The notes under the pieces: generated by a model
Databases searched by the model: none
Seen by the model: the letters and a program-made list of their open reading frames with translations, nothing else
What the model was told of the DNA's origin: nothing
Assembly: GCA_023399355.1 (NCBI GenBank)
Contig: JAEWQC010000122.1
Location: 1-42,394, forward strand
Reading direction: 5' to 3'
DNA length: 42,394 nucleotides
Origin: Bacillota bacterium
GTDB lineage: Bacteria; Bacillota; Clostridia; Acetivibrionales; DTU013
In this document: positions 1 to 8,714 of the stretch, piece by piece
Numbering within the stretch: the stretch's first letter is position 1
Layout: every line of letters starts with the position of its first letter
Program-made: the position numbers and the translations under genes

Positions 1-1923
1 TCCCAGATAACGTCTGCCCTTTCTGGTTTTTTTATAAAGTACCTTGCCGCTGCATTTCGGGCAGTTTACTCCGGCTTCATCCAGAATCGGTCTGGCATTC
101 CTGCATTCGGGAAAGCCCGGGCAGGCCAGGAATTTACCGAAGCGTCCGTTCTTTATCACCATGTTGCGTCCACATTTTTCACATTTTATATCCGTTACTT
201 CATCGTGTATTTCTATGTGGCCTATTTTGGATTCAGCTTCTTTTAGGGTATCCTCAAACGGGCCATAAAAATCCTTCATTAGATCGACCCATTTTTTCGA
301 GCCTTCTCCTACGTCATCGAGTTTCTTTTCCATTTGGGCTGTAAACTGGACGTCTACAATATCCTGAAAATTATTTTTCATCAAATCATTCACGATCTTA
401 CCAAGTTCCGTCGGATAGAGGAATTTCTTCTCCCTGTCCACATATCCTCTGGCAAGGATCGTCGTGATGATGGGAGCATAAGTACTCGGCCTGCCGATCC
501 CCTTCTCCTCCAGCACCTTAACCAGCGTAGCCTCGGTATATCTGAGGGGCGGCTGTGTGAAATGCTGCTTATCCTCGATTTTTTTCAGATCCAGTTGATC
601 CTTTTCAATAAGTTCAGGGATTGAAACTTCACTATCATCCGCTTCTTCGTCCCTGCCCTCGGTATAAACGGCGATAAAGCCCTGAAATTTGATCTTTGAA
701 CCGTTTGCCTTGAAAAGCATTTTTCCTGCCATGATGTCCGCCGAAATCGTATCATATATCGCAGAAGACATCTGACTGGCGATAAACCTCGACCAGATCA
801 GCTTGTAAAGCTTGAACTGGTCGTTTGTCAGAGAATCTCTCACACTTTCCGGATCCATGCTTGCATAGGTCGGTCTTATAGCTTCATGCGCGTCCTGGGA
901 AGCAGATTTGTTCTTATAGACCCTGAATTCTTCGGGGAGATACTTCTGACCGTATTTTTCCGCTATATAATTTTTTGCATCCTGCTGCGCTTCTGTTGAA
1001 ATTCTCATGGAATCGGTACGAATATAGGTGACGAGACCGACAGCTCCATGTCCTTTGACCTCTATTCCTTCATAAAGCTGCTGGGAAACCATCATTGTTT
1101 TCTTTGTCTGAAAGCCGAGCTTCCTGGCCGCTTCCTGCTGCATTGTACTTGTTGTGAAGGGTGGCGCAGGTGACTTCTTTTTTTCACTGTTTTTTACTTT
1201 TTGAACGATGAATTTCTTTCCTTCCAGCTGTTTTAAGACATCCTTGACCTGAGCTTCATTTTTTAACTCGATTTTCTCATCCGCTGTTCCATAGAATTTC
1301 GCGTCGAAGGCCGGTCCTGTCTTTTTTCTGGAAAGCCTGGCCGTTACGGACCAGTATTCTTCCTGTTCAAAATTATCAATTTCGTCCTCTCTGTCGCAAA
1401 TGAGCCTGGCTGCCACAGACTGAACGCGTCCGGCACTGAGTCCTTTCCTGACCTTTTTCCAAAGCAGCGGGCTGATTTTGTAACCCACGATTCTGTCGAG
1501 GATCCTTCTGGCCTGCTGTGCATTTACGAGATCCATATCTATTTTCCTTGGGGCTTTAACGGCATTCTTTACAGCGTTTTTGGTAATTTCATTAAAAGTA
1601 ATTCTGCATTTATCTTTCTCATCAATATTGAGCAGGTTGGCAAGATGCCACGAAATAGCTTCGCCTTCGCGGTCAGGGTCGGTCGCCAGATATACCTTTC
1701 CGGCAGCCTTGGCTTCCTTTTTCAGCTTGCTGATAACATCCCCTTTGCCCCGGATAGTTATATACTTGGGTTGAAAGTTGTTATCAACATCCACCCCTAT
1801 CTGACTTTTGGGCAAATCTCTGACATGTCCCACAGAAGCAATGATCTTATAATCCTTGCCAAGAAATTTACCTATTGTGTTTGCCTTTGCCGGAGATTCA
1901 ACTATCACAAGGTTGTTTGCCAT
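1..1923 (-). CDS. topA: DNA topoisomerase I (C-terminus cut by window edge)
   Basis: Type IA topoisomerase that relaxes negative supercoils through a 5'-phosphotyrosine intermediate. The reverse-strand translation starts MANNLVIVESPAKA. It shows the TOPRIM signature (ESPAKA at residues 9-14, DPDREGE near 82-88) and the active-site segment TYIRTDS, with the catalytic tyrosine at about residue 300. Near residue 580 a C-terminal zinc finger begins (CEKC, then CPGFPEC), and a second CPKC motif follows just before the window edge. About 641 residues are visible against roughly 690-700 for the family, so only the extreme C-terminus is missing. The ATG is preceded by GGAGG at normal spacing. A TTGACA hexamer about 60 bp upstream (minus strand, near 1986) could be its -35, but no convincing -10 follows. 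In Firmicutes topA commonly lies beside dprA, as it does here. Confidence 0.97.
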   Translation of the reverse strand, partial: MANNLVIVESPAKANTIGKFLGKDYKIIASVGHVRDLPKSQIGVDVDNNFQPKYITIRGKGDVISKLKKEAKAAGKVYLATDPDREGEAISWHLANLLNIDEKDKCRITFNEITKNAVKNAVKAPRKIDMDLVNAQQARRILDRIVGYKISPLLWKKVRKGLSAGRVQSVAARLICDREDEIDNFEQEEYWSVTARLSRKKTGPAFDAKFYGTADEKIELKNEAQVKDVLKQLEGKKFIVQKVKNSEKKKSPAPPFTTSTMQQEAARKLGFQTKKTMMVSQQLYEGIEVKGHGAVGLVTYIRTDSMRISTEAQQDAKNYIAEKYGQKYLPEEFRVYKNKSASQDAHEAIRPTYASMDPESVRDSLTNDQFKLYKLIWSRFIASQMSSAIYDTISADIMAGKMLFKANGSKIKFQGFIAVYTEGRDEEADDSEVSIPELIEKDQLDLKKIEDKQHFTQPPLRYTEATLVKVLEEKGIGRPSTYAPIITTILARGYVDREKKFLYPTELGKIVNDLMKNNFQDIVDVQFTAQMEKKLDDVGEGSKKWVDLMKDFYGPFEDTLKEAESKIGHIEIHDEVTDIKCEKCGRNMVIKNGRFGKFLACPGFPECRNARPILDEAGVNCPKCSGKVLYKKTRKGRRYLG

Positions 1924-2028
1924 TATATCCTCCATGTATGAATATTATGATAAAGGTAATTTTTATGCCTGAAGCTTTCCTGTCAAATACTTGTCACCCA
2001 TCATTTATTATCAGATCAATCTGGGGCG

Positions 2029-2058
2029 AATCAGGCTTCTGCCAATTTCAGCCTGATT
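2029..2058. repeat. 9-bp perfect inverted repeat between topA and the FMN-binding gene
   Basis: AATCAGGCT and AGCCTGATT are separated by 12 bases. On neither strand is the stem followed by a good T-run, so it is a weak terminator candidate or a protein site in the topA leader. The rest of the 1924-2226 gap is AT-rich and shows no gene. Confidence 0.4.
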
Positions 2059-2226
2059 TGTTTCCCGGATAACCTAAATCATATATTATCACATTTAAAA
2101 TAAAATCTACTATAAAATTGCAGAAATTATTTGATTTATTTTATTATTTGCCCATATGGTAAAATATAAATTCGCAATTTATGGGATAGATAACAACAAC
2201 TTCTTTACCTCAGCAAACATCGATTT

Positions 2227-2736
2227 TTATTTTTCAGCCTGTTTAAGCGTATCTTTCAACGTTTCTAAAAACAACTGGTAGGACCAGGTGGCGCCTGAAA
2301 CCGCATCGACTTCGTCGACATTCTGTTCCTTGATCAACTCGTGCTTGTATAATTTCATTCCCTGCAGTTCATTTTCGGTTTGTTTCTGATACAATGGCAT
2401 TTCTTCATATACCTCGTTACTGTAGGTTTCATCCAAAAGCAATTCCTCGGCGTCCTTATGTTTTGAGTTGCCATAAACCTTAAAAACGGAAGTATCATAA
2501 ATATCAAAATCAACAGTACTGATTTTGCCGTCTTTGATAGTCACCTTTGCCTTAGCGTAGTACCCTTCCGATGTAAGAGATGATTTTCCCTCATAGGTGC
2601 CGTCCTTATACTCCACCCTGCTAGTTTGAACAGTGTTGTTTTTCTGTGCTTTTTCAGCCGGCCGACTGCTGCAGGCTATAAATATAAAGCACAGAGCAAT
2701 AATAACAGACATAACCGCCGGTATTCTCAATTTCAA
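2227..2736 (-). CDS. FMN-binding domain lipoprotein
   Basis: Probable exported, membrane-anchored flavoprotein of about 169 residues. I chose a TTG start because GGGAGTG lies at ideal spacing before it; a longer in-frame reading begins about 60 bases upstream. From the TTG start the protein opens with a charged residue, a hydrophobic stretch and a lipobox ending in IACSS, so a diacylglycerol-modified cysteine near residue 22 is expected. The mature part carries the FMN_bind pattern: YKDGTYEG, a KVTIKDGKI strand, and a C-terminal DAVSGATWS. That last motif resembles the SGAT flavinylation site modified by ApbE in RnfG/NqrC-type proteins, so covalent FMN is plausible but not shown. No electron-transport partner is adjacent. 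It appears to be transcribed alone. Confidence 0.85.
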   Translation of the reverse strand: MKLRIPAVMSVIIALCFIFIACSSRPAEKAQKNNTVQTSRVEYKDGTYEGKSSLTSEGYYAKAKVTIKDGKISTVDFDIYDTSVFKVYGNSKHKDAEELLLDETYSNEVYEEMPLYQKQTENELQGMKLYKHELIKEQNVDEVDAVSGATWSYQLFLETLKDTLKQAEK

Positions 2737-2841
2737 AATATCACTCCCTTTACATGCTCCTGATATCATCTTACATTTTTTAACTGCCGATGTCACGACG
2801 GTTTTTTTATATGAATGAGTGCTATTTTCAGATTTTAACCC

Positions 2842-3939
2842 TTATTCTACTAATTTATAAAACTTCCCGGGTAATTGTTCAACAAATCCACTCAATTCGA
2901 GCATAACAAGAACCGAACCCGCCAACTGCACACTTATGCCGCAATCCCTCGATATTACATCAATGTGAGCCGGGCCTTCCAACAATCTCTGTGAGATGGT
3001 CAGTTCTTCCTTTCCCATAATATTCTGCTGCAACTGCTTTTTCCAATATAAGTTGTCATTTGCAGCATTGTTTATTTTCAATTCTTCAAGAATATCGCCG
3101 GCATTGGTGACAAGCTTTGCACCGTCCTTAATAAGCCTGTTTGTTCCGGAACTGTTCACGCTGTTGATATTTCCAGGTACGGCAAACACCTCTCTGCCCT
3201 GCTCCAGTGCAAATTCTGCAGTGATCAGCGAACCACTTTTATCATTGGCTTCAATGATAGTCACGCCTTGTGAAAAACCGCTTATAATCCTGTTCCTAGC
3301 AGGGAAATTGTAGGGAACCGGTTGTGTTCCCGGTAAATACTCCGATATTACGGCACCCGACTGACAGATCCTGTTCATTAAACCACTATTCTCTGAGGGA
3401 TAGATAATATCTACTCCGCAGCCAAGCACAGCCACCGTTCTTCCCCCGGCTTCCAGTGCACCGAGATGGGCTTTCGAGTCTATCCCCCTTGCTAAGCCGC
3501 TGACAATCGTGACTCCTTGACTGGCCAGCTCCCGGGACAGTCGTTTTGCCATATCAAGCCCATAACTTGTCGCTCTTCTTGATCCTACGACAGCGATACA
3601 GATTTCATCCTTACGGAGGTTTCCCCTGCAATAGAGTACTGCAGGCGCATCAGACAGGTTCCTCAATGCATCCGGATAGGTACTGTCCTTGATTGTAATT
3701 ATGTCCGCATCGCATTTTTTAACAGCTTCAAAAATGCCTGTTGTTTTCCTCCTGTATTCTTTATCCGTAACAGCCTCAATAACCCCGGACGTGCAAATGG
3801 GACTTTTTCTCAATTCATATTCCGTACACTCCCAAAGAAAAGCGGGATCACCAAAATATTCGAGCAGCTTCAACCGTCTCCGGGGAGAAATTTTCACAAG
3901 TGAACTGAACCATATCCAGTATTTTATTTCGCTCTGCAT
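2842..3939 (-). CDS. dprA: DNA-processing protein DprA (Smf)
   Basis: Single-stranded-DNA binding, RecA-loading protein of natural transformation; widespread also in bacteria not known to be competent. The start MQSEIKYW is chosen because GGGAGTG precedes it; an upstream in-frame ATG lies inside a tandem repeat and has no ribosome binding site. About 365 residues. The central Rossmann-like core shows VVGSRRATSYG near residue 105, SGLARGID, AVLGCGVDIIYP, NFPARNRIISG and SGSLITAEFALEQGREVFAVPG. The C-terminal DprA winged-helix domain (LLEGPAHIDVISRDCGIS onward) is present. It lies directly downstream of comM, another transformation gene, and upstream of topA, a conserved Firmicutes arrangement. 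Confidence 0.96.
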   Translation of the reverse strand: MQSEIKYWIWFSSLVKISPRRRLKLLEYFGDPAFLWECTEYELRKSPICTSGVIEAVTDKEYRRKTTGIFEAVKKCDADIITIKDSTYPDALRNLSDAPAVLYCRGNLRKDEICIAVVGSRRATSYGLDMAKRLSRELASQGVTIVSGLARGIDSKAHLGALEAGGRTVAVLGCGVDIIYPSENSGLMNRICQSGAVISEYLPGTQPVPYNFPARNRIISGFSQGVTIIEANDKSGSLITAEFALEQGREVFAVPGNINSVNSSGTNRLIKDGAKLVTNAGDILEELKINNAANDNLYWKKQLQQNIMGKEELTISQRLLEGPAHIDVISRDCGISVQLAGSVLVMLELSGFVEQLPGKFYKLVE

Positions 3940-3958
3940 TTTACACACTCCCAACTTG

Positions 3959-4131
3959 ACCGGCATTATTCTTTCACCGCTTCAGCGGGATACACCGGCA
4001 TTTTTCTTCCACCGCTTCAGCCGCATGCACCGGCATTTTTCTTCCACCGCTTCAGCCGCATGCACCGGCATGATTCTTCCACCGCTTCAGCCGGATGCAC
4101 CGGCATGATTGTTTCAACCACTTCAGTGCCC
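3959..4131. repeat. 35-bp tandem repeat derived from the 3' end of comM
   Basis: About 4.9 tandem units of 35 bp fill the gap between comM and dprA and run up to the dprA ribosome binding site. Each unit reads on the minus strand as ATGCCGGTGCATCCGGCTGA and onward, encoding MPVHPAEAVEE in one frame. The comM 3' coding end at about 4190-4223 encodes KPVHLAEAIQY with very similar DNA, so the array looks like amplification of that piece of comM. Because 35 is not a multiple of three, the frame shifts with each unit and no long ORF is created. Confidence 0.85.
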
Positions 4132-4151
4132 TTAACAAGCTGTCGCTTATT

Positions 4152-5687
4152 TCACATGTTCCAAACCTTCCTGTCAAGGCTCCTGTACTGTATCGCTTCA
4201 GCCAGATGTACCGGCTTTATCTCTTCACTTCGATCCATATCGGCTATCGTCCTGGATACTTTCAATATTCTGCTGTGTGCCCTTGCGCTCATTCCGAGCC
4301 TGTCGAATGCGTTCCTGAGGATATCCCTGCATTTTTCATCCAGCCTGCAAAACCTGTTCAGCATGGCAGGCTGAAGCTGAGAATTGGAGTACAGGTGCAT
4401 CCCCTTGTATCTGTCCAGTTGGATTTGTCTTGTATTTTCGACCCTTTTCCTGATCAGCACAGAGGGTTCTCCGGCTGAACCGCTGTCAAGTTCCCTGTAT
4501 TTTACCGATGCCACTTCTATATGAATGTCCATCCGATCCAGCAGAGGGCCGGAAAGCCTGCCAAGATACTGTTGCACCTGCTTTGGGGTACAGGTGCACT
4601 GACCGGCCGGATCAAGATAGCGGCCGCACTTGCATGGATTTGCGGCACAGATCAGCATGGACTTGGCGGGGTACGTCAGACTGGCATTTATACGGCTTAT
4701 TGTGATCACCCCATCTTCAAGAGGCTGTCTTAGAACTTCAAGGGATTTTTTACTGAACTCCGGCAGTTCGTCCAGAAAAAGCACCCCATAATGTGCCAGA
4801 CTTATTTCACCTGGTTTTGGCATGGCGCCTCCCCCGACAAGTCCTATGTCCGAAATGGTATGGTGCGGACTTCTGAAAGGTCTGGCAGTGATCAGCGATA
4901 CACCGGGCGGCAGTATGCCTGCTATACTGTGGATCTTTGTGACCTCAAGTCCCTCTTCGAATGTCATGGACGGCAGAATCGTAGGCAGCCTTCTCGCGAG
5001 CATGGTTTTGCCGCTTCCTGGAGACCCGATCATAATACAGTTGTGTCCTCCCGACGCCGCAACCTCCAATGCTCTCTTCACATTCTCCTGACCCTTGACG
5101 TCTGCAAAATCCACATCATATTCCTTCATAGCCGACTTCATGCAATCATCCCGGGAAACATACGGCAATAGTTCCGTTTTCCGGTTGATGAATTCCACTA
5201 CTTCTTTGAGACTTCTGACAGGAATCACATTCAGCCCTTTGACCACGGAGGCCTCCTCCGCATTGTCCTGCGGCAGGACAATATTATCGATATTGTTCTG
5301 CCGGGCACAGACAGCCATCGGGAGCACTCCCTTAACCGGCTTCACATCACCGTCAAGAGATAATTCCCCGGTAAACAGGTAATTTCCCAAAGACAACGTT
5401 TTGATCTCACCGGTTGAAGCAAGTACGCCAAGCGCAATCGCAAGATCGAAGGCTGAGCCTTCCTTCTTGAGATTGGCAGGAGCCAGGTTCAATGTGATCC
5501 TTCTGATTGGAAATTCATATCCGGAATTTTTAATCGCGGACCTGACTCGTTCCCTTGCCTCCCGGATAGCCGCATCACCCAGTCCTACAAGATCAAAGGC
5601 CGGTATCCCGCTGCTGATATCCGTCTCAACCTCGACAACGTAGCCGTCTATACCAAGCAAACCACAGCTTTTAAGTTTGGAGTACAT
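4152..5687 (-). CDS. comM: Mg-chelatase-like AAA+ helicase ComM/YifB
   Basis: Branch-migration AAA+ ATPase that aids integration of foreign DNA during transformation. The start MYSKLKSCGLLGIDG fits the family; a longer reading would use an upstream TTG without support. About 511 residues, the usual length. The N-terminal Lon-protease-like domain (FDLVGLGDAAIREARERVR) is followed by the ChlI core: Walker A GSPGSGKTM near residue 218, Walker B LFLDELPEF, the cysteine cluster CAANPCKCGRY plus CTCTPKQ, and the sensor segment LSGPLLDRMDIH. It ends with the helical HLAEAIQYRSLDRKVW lid segment, whose coding DNA is the apparent source of the tandem array downstream. A promoter-like box shared with the gene at 7461-8657 lies about 50 bp upstream. 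Confidence 0.96.
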   Translation of the reverse strand: MYSKLKSCGLLGIDGYVVEVETDISSGIPAFDLVGLGDAAIREARERVRSAIKNSGYEFPIRRITLNLAPANLKKEGSAFDLAIALGVLASTGEIKTLSLGNYLFTGELSLDGDVKPVKGVLPMAVCARQNNIDNIVLPQDNAEEASVVKGLNVIPVRSLKEVVEFINRKTELLPYVSRDDCMKSAMKEYDVDFADVKGQENVKRALEVAASGGHNCIMIGSPGSGKTMLARRLPTILPSMTFEEGLEVTKIHSIAGILPPGVSLITARPFRSPHHTISDIGLVGGGAMPKPGEISLAHYGVLFLDELPEFSKKSLEVLRQPLEDGVITISRINASLTYPAKSMLICAANPCKCGRYLDPAGQCTCTPKQVQQYLGRLSGPLLDRMDIHIEVASVKYRELDSGSAGEPSVLIRKRVENTRQIQLDRYKGMHLYSNSQLQPAMLNRFCRLDEKCRDILRNAFDRLGMSARAHSRILKVSRTIADMDRSEEIKPVHLAEAIQYRSLDRKVWNM

Positions 5688-5737
5688 ACCCGCAACCCCC
5701 AATAGTATATGTTATTACTTTTTCCATATATTGCCAA

Positions 5738-5779
5738 CATAATACTACTATAACTGACTGTGTTTGTACATACCCAAAA
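5738..5779 (-). promoter_or_regulatory. Shared upstream box, copy 1 (before comM)
   Basis: CATAATACTACTATAA, then 9 variable bases, then TTTGTACATAC and CAAAA (plus-strand reading). The same blocks at identical spacing recur at 8754-8795 before another minus-strand gene. On the minus strand this gives GTATG, 16 bases, TATAGTA, which resembles forespore sigma-F/G promoters, or alternatively a weak sigma-A -10 (TATAGT). Confidence 0.45.
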
Positions 5780-5823
5780 CCATTATTTGCATTTTTTTCT
5801 TAACAGAAAGAAAACCATTTAGT

Positions 5824-5955
5824 ACAACCCCTTCTTTAAATACCGTAAAAAGAGGTTTGTTGCAACTTCGTTTGAATATACGAAAAAAGAGGTTTGTTGC
5901 AGCCCCTTCGTTTGAATATTCTAAAAAAGAGGTTTGTTACAATCTCTTCTCAAAT
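5824..5955. repeat. Three tandem copies of a ~36-40 bp repeat
   Basis: The core AAAAAGAGGTTTGTTGCAAC recurs three times with flanking CTTC-TTTGAATA-type spacers. It lies in a 390-bp gene-free interval (5688-6078) between comM and an unrecognised gene. No terminator or coding potential was seen; the copies differ at several positions, so the array is not recent. Confidence 0.7.
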
Positions 5956-6078
5956 ACGGTGAACATGTTTAAAATTGCCCTTAACCTATTTTACTTTGCC
6001 TTCAAATGACAGTTTCCATGAATAGTGAGTTCTACAGTGTTTCCGGATTTGTCATGGCGTTTGGAGAAAGCACGCCGG

Positions 6079-7251
6079 CTATAAATAAGTACTTGAATCC
6101 GGAGAAGAATTTCTCAGGATAATATCTTTTATTTGGATACTATCCACCTTTCTGCTTATTTTCAAGGCATCCCTTACCATGGTCACAAGCTCCAGATAGT
6201 CATTTTGATTGATTTGCGCCACTGCACTTGCCGAACAATAGGTGGTTCTTAAGTTCGGGTTCAGCGAATTATACATTTTTACCAGCTGGTGCTGTGCATT
6301 GCCGATATAAGTATCCAAATACGGGAAGGACCGGTTTGAACAGATATAATCCTTTAAAAGGTCTGATAAACTTTCAACTTGCATGGATAGTCTCACAATA
6401 TTCTTATGATAACATCCCAGGGATTTATTGGAATTGCCCGGTTTGAGAAAGGATTTCGGGCACCAAATAATCCGGCCTTTGCTGGAACTGAATACTAGAT
6501 TCTTGCAGAATATATCTTCCGAGTCCTGATAACCTGAAATTGGAATGACTTCTTTAAAGGATTGACCAATCGAATTGAAAATTTTTTTAACCTCGTCCAG
6601 CAATTGAGTACCTGCAAGGTCAAACCGCTCTCCTTCGAGAATTGTCATAACAACAAAAGGCTTATTTGAAAGGTCAATGGATGAGTCTGTTCCGACTACA
6701 TCCTTTGCAAGCATATCAAGAAGTTTTTTAGATAAAGTTCCCATATCGTATTCCCTCAGAGACTCACTCTCTCCGATAGGCACCCTATATTGGCTTAAAC
6801 TGTATAATTCCCGTGTAATCTCCTCAATATCCCCAAAACTGTAGCCGGCTTCACAGGTTGGTATATGCACATTCATTGCAATACCGATTCCATGATGATA
6901 CAAATACGGCTCTATGGTAACTTTCATCAACCCGTATTTATCCGAGTGATATTCGACATCCGCTTTCATTTTATAATAAAGTGGCATTATGCAGTCCCAG
7001 AGATTGGAGGTATTCAGGCTTTTTTCATTAAAACAGTTGAGATAATGCTTCCAAAAGTTGTTATGCTCCAGTTCATGCCAGGGATATGCATACTCTTGAT
7101 TCACTGCTCCGCCGGACGAGAGATTTCTGAGGATTTCTCCAAATGTGTAATAATCTTTGTAAATGTATTTACCGGACTTATTTTTCTCATAATCAAAAAT
7201 ATCTAAAAATGTTTTTACCCATATAAAAGATATTTTAAATTTCTTCACCAT
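6079..7251 (-). CDS. Unrecognised protein of 390 residues
   Basis: I do not recognise the family. The start MVKKFKISF is preferred because an AAGGAA ribosome binding site lies about 10 bases upstream; a longer in-frame extension has no such support. The sequence has no clear signal peptide, membrane segment or metal motif. It is mixed alpha/beta in character, with one segment (NKPFVVMTILEGERFDLAGTQ) that reads like a beta strand and helix of a Rossmann-like core. The C-terminus is a helical stretch ending DIILRNSSPDSSTYL. Its ribosome binding site overlaps the -35 of the divergent tRNA-like RNA, so its own promoter must lie inside or beyond that RNA gene, making the RNA potentially antisense to its leader. 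Confidence 0.7.
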   Translation of the reverse strand: MVKKFKISFIWVKTFLDIFDYEKNKSGKYIYKDYYTFGEILRNLSSGGAVNQEYAYPWHELEHNNFWKHYLNCFNEKSLNTSNLWDCIMPLYYKMKADVEYHSDKYGLMKVTIEPYLYHHGIGIAMNVHIPTCEAGYSFGDIEEITRELYSLSQYRVPIGESESLREYDMGTLSKKLLDMLAKDVVGTDSSIDLSNKPFVVMTILEGERFDLAGTQLLDEVKKIFNSIGQSFKEVIPISGYQDSEDIFCKNLVFSSSKGRIIWCPKSFLKPGNSNKSLGCYHKNIVRLSMQVESLSDLLKDYICSNRSFPYLDTYIGNAQHQLVKMYNSLNPNLRTTYCSASAVAQINQNDYLELVTMVRDALKISRKVDSIQIKDIILRNSSPDSSTYL

Positions 7252-7255
7252 ACAA

Positions 7256-7284
7256 TTGACATTCCTTTCAAAAATAAATATAAT
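7256..7284 (+). promoter_or_regulatory. Perfect consensus sigma-A promoter for the tRNA-like RNA
   Basis: TTGACA at 7256-7261, a 17-bp spacer, then TATAAT at 7279-7284, predicting a transcription start near 7291. Both hexamers are exact consensus with optimal spacing, and no protein gene follows. Confidence 0.85.
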
Positions 7285-7290
7285 TACCAT

Positions 7291-7447
7291 AGACTGTAAA
7301 CTTGGGATGAAGCAGCAGCCCATCTATGTGTCAGAGGTTTCGGTGGTTCGAATCCCCGTCGCTCCCCCATACGGAGCGGTAGCTCAAAGGGAGAGCACTG
7401 ACCTGACAGGTTTATCAGGCAGCAATAAGGTTGCTGCCTATTTTTAT
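7291..7447 (+). ncRNA. Transcribed circularly permuted tRNA-like RNA (Val GAC-like)
   Basis: The 3' half of a tRNA lies upstream of its 5' half. 7330-7334 GTCAG is the anticodon-stem 3' strand. AGGTT follows, then a T-arm with canonical loop TTCGAAT (7347-7353), acceptor strand TCGCTCC (7359-7365), C, and encoded CCA (7367-7369). Three bases later GGAGCGG (7373-7379) begins the 5' half, with D-arm GCTC/GAGC, anticodon strand CTGAC (7398-7402) and loop CTGACAG, giving anticodon GAC. CTGAC pairs perfectly with GTCAG and GGAGCGG pairs with TCGCTCC (one G-U), so both halves belong to one tRNA type. Oddities: the T-stem needs a bulged T (CGG-T-GG against CCCCG) and the discriminator is C. It could be a permuted tRNA, a regulatory tRNA mimic, or the remnant of a deleted tandem pair, but the promoter and terminator argue that it is expressed. 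Confidence 0.65.
7417..7447 (+). terminator. Intrinsic terminator of the tRNA-like RNA
   Basis: Stem AGGCAGCAA / TTGCTGCCT (9 bp, loop TAAGG) followed by ATTTTTAT. A GCAGCAGCC stretch near 7312-7320 could compete for the 3' arm, which would be an attenuator-like alternative fold. Confidence 0.85.
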
Positions 7448-7460
7448 GTTTCCAGGGCTT

Positions 7461-8657
7461 TCATTTGTACTCAACAAGGGAATTTTCCCCTATAACCTTT
7501 AGTTCACTTTGTGTGGTGGAGATTTTTGCCGATTTTCCATCTTTCCATTCTATGATAAGTTTATGCCTGTTCCTGCGCAAATAGCCTGCAAGCTTTTTTA
7601 TATCCATCTCTTTGTAAATAATTTCTTTTAGTTTTTCATTCATTCTGCTCCTGCGTTTTTCACTTTTCGTCTTTGCACAATCTATTCCCAGCAGTATTAT
7701 AGAGCACAGCATTGTGTCATGGCCGCATTTAGGGAGCATTAACATTTGTTTTTCCTCCCCGCAAATTTCCGTATATATAAAGGGCAGATTAACCTCATTT
7801 TGATATCTTGATACCTTTTTTATGACTGTAAACGGATCATCCTTCTCGTAGAATATTTTCCGCATTTTGTACAGATTCACGAAGAAAACAGAAATACTTG
7901 AAAGGAGAAGGGCAAAAATAACCGAACTGATCCAAATCGCAACGATATCCTCCAATCCGTAGTTTCTGAACAGATTACGATTCTGTCTGCCCCATATTCC
8001 TGAAATATCCGGATATATGAATGCTACGAACAGACCTATTGAAATACTGATCACCCAGTATAGAGGGTTCTTTGCCTCCAGTTCATTAAAAAAGGTGATG
8101 TGTTTTTTTAAGAAGTTCGAGAGGATAACCAAAATGATAAAACCCGGGATAAATATCAGTGAAGGAACGCCTATTACGGTCAATATACCGCTTGATGCAG
8201 TTACACCCATGTTTACTTCTATTGAAAGTATTTTATTGAAAGAATTATCCTTGTTATCTGTTCCACCTTCCAGACTGATATCATAGAATAGCACATCTTT
8301 GCCCGGTTTTACCGCATCAAGTGCTTTGATGCTTATCGGTATTACGATCGTTCTTTTCGGGCCGATTATGTAATTGACATAGTTCTTGTCCATGTCCTCT
8401 GAAAGGATGTATTGAGGAGTCATTGATTTCATATTTTTAAGAATTAATGGGTATTGTGAGGTATTTTCAATCAAAATATAGATTTTTTCCATTGAAGAGT
8501 CGTATAGCGTTTCAAAAGATGCTTCATATGAAATGTTTACAATTGACTCTGTTGAATCATCGGTACTTTCCGCTATAACGGCACTTTCTTTGCCAATAGT
8601 AATAAGGATGAACATGCTCAATATTAAAAAAGGATAGAGAAAGCTCTTTAACCTCAT
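7461..8657 (-). CDS. Unrecognised multi-pass membrane protein with extracytoplasmic domain
   Basis: About 398 residues. The start MRLKSFLYPF is chosen for its GGAG ribosome binding site; earlier in-frame ATG codons lack one. It opens with a signal-like hydrophobic segment (residues 1-30). An extracytoplasmic beta-rich domain of about 150 residues follows, whose IYILIENTSQYPLIL and later SIEVNMGV stretches resemble Ig-like or COG1470-type repeats. Three membrane helices come next, near residues 160-190, 205-230 and 240-270. A cytoplasmic tail ends with a region rich in lysine and arginine. I cannot assign a function. It is monocistronic; a CAGTCATA octamer array and a box shared with comM lie upstream. 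Confidence 0.75.
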   Translation of the reverse strand: MRLKSFLYPFLILSMFILITIGKESAVIAESTDDSTESIVNISYEASFETLYDSSMEKIYILIENTSQYPLILKNMKSMTPQYILSEDMDKNYVNYIIGPKRTIVIPISIKALDAVKPGKDVLFYDISLEGGTDNKDNSFNKILSIEVNMGVTASSGILTVIGVPSLIFIPGFIILVILSNFLKKHITFFNELEAKNPLYWVISISIGLFVAFIYPDISGIWGRQNRNLFRNYGLEDIVAIWISSVIFALLLSSISVFFVNLYKMRKIFYEKDDPFTVIKKVSRYQNEVNLPFIYTEICGEEKQMLMLPKCGHDTMLCSIILLGIDCAKTKSEKRRSRMNEKLKEIIYKEMDIKKLAGYLRRNRHKLIIEWKDGKSAKISTTQSELKVIGENSLVEYK

Positions 8658-8714
8658 ATGATTCTCCATATACAGTACTGTTCTATCTCTCAAGCCATCA
8701 GCAGTATCATGCTG

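Noticed and set aside
3959..5955. CRISPR array
   Set aside because: The 35-bp and ~38-bp repeats are contiguous tandem copies without unique spacers, and no cas genes are in the window.
7291..7447. Permuted tmRNA or T-box leader
   Set aside because: No alanyl acceptor (G3-U70), no tag-peptide ORF, and no T-box sequence or downstream aminoacyl/biosynthesis gene on the plus strand.
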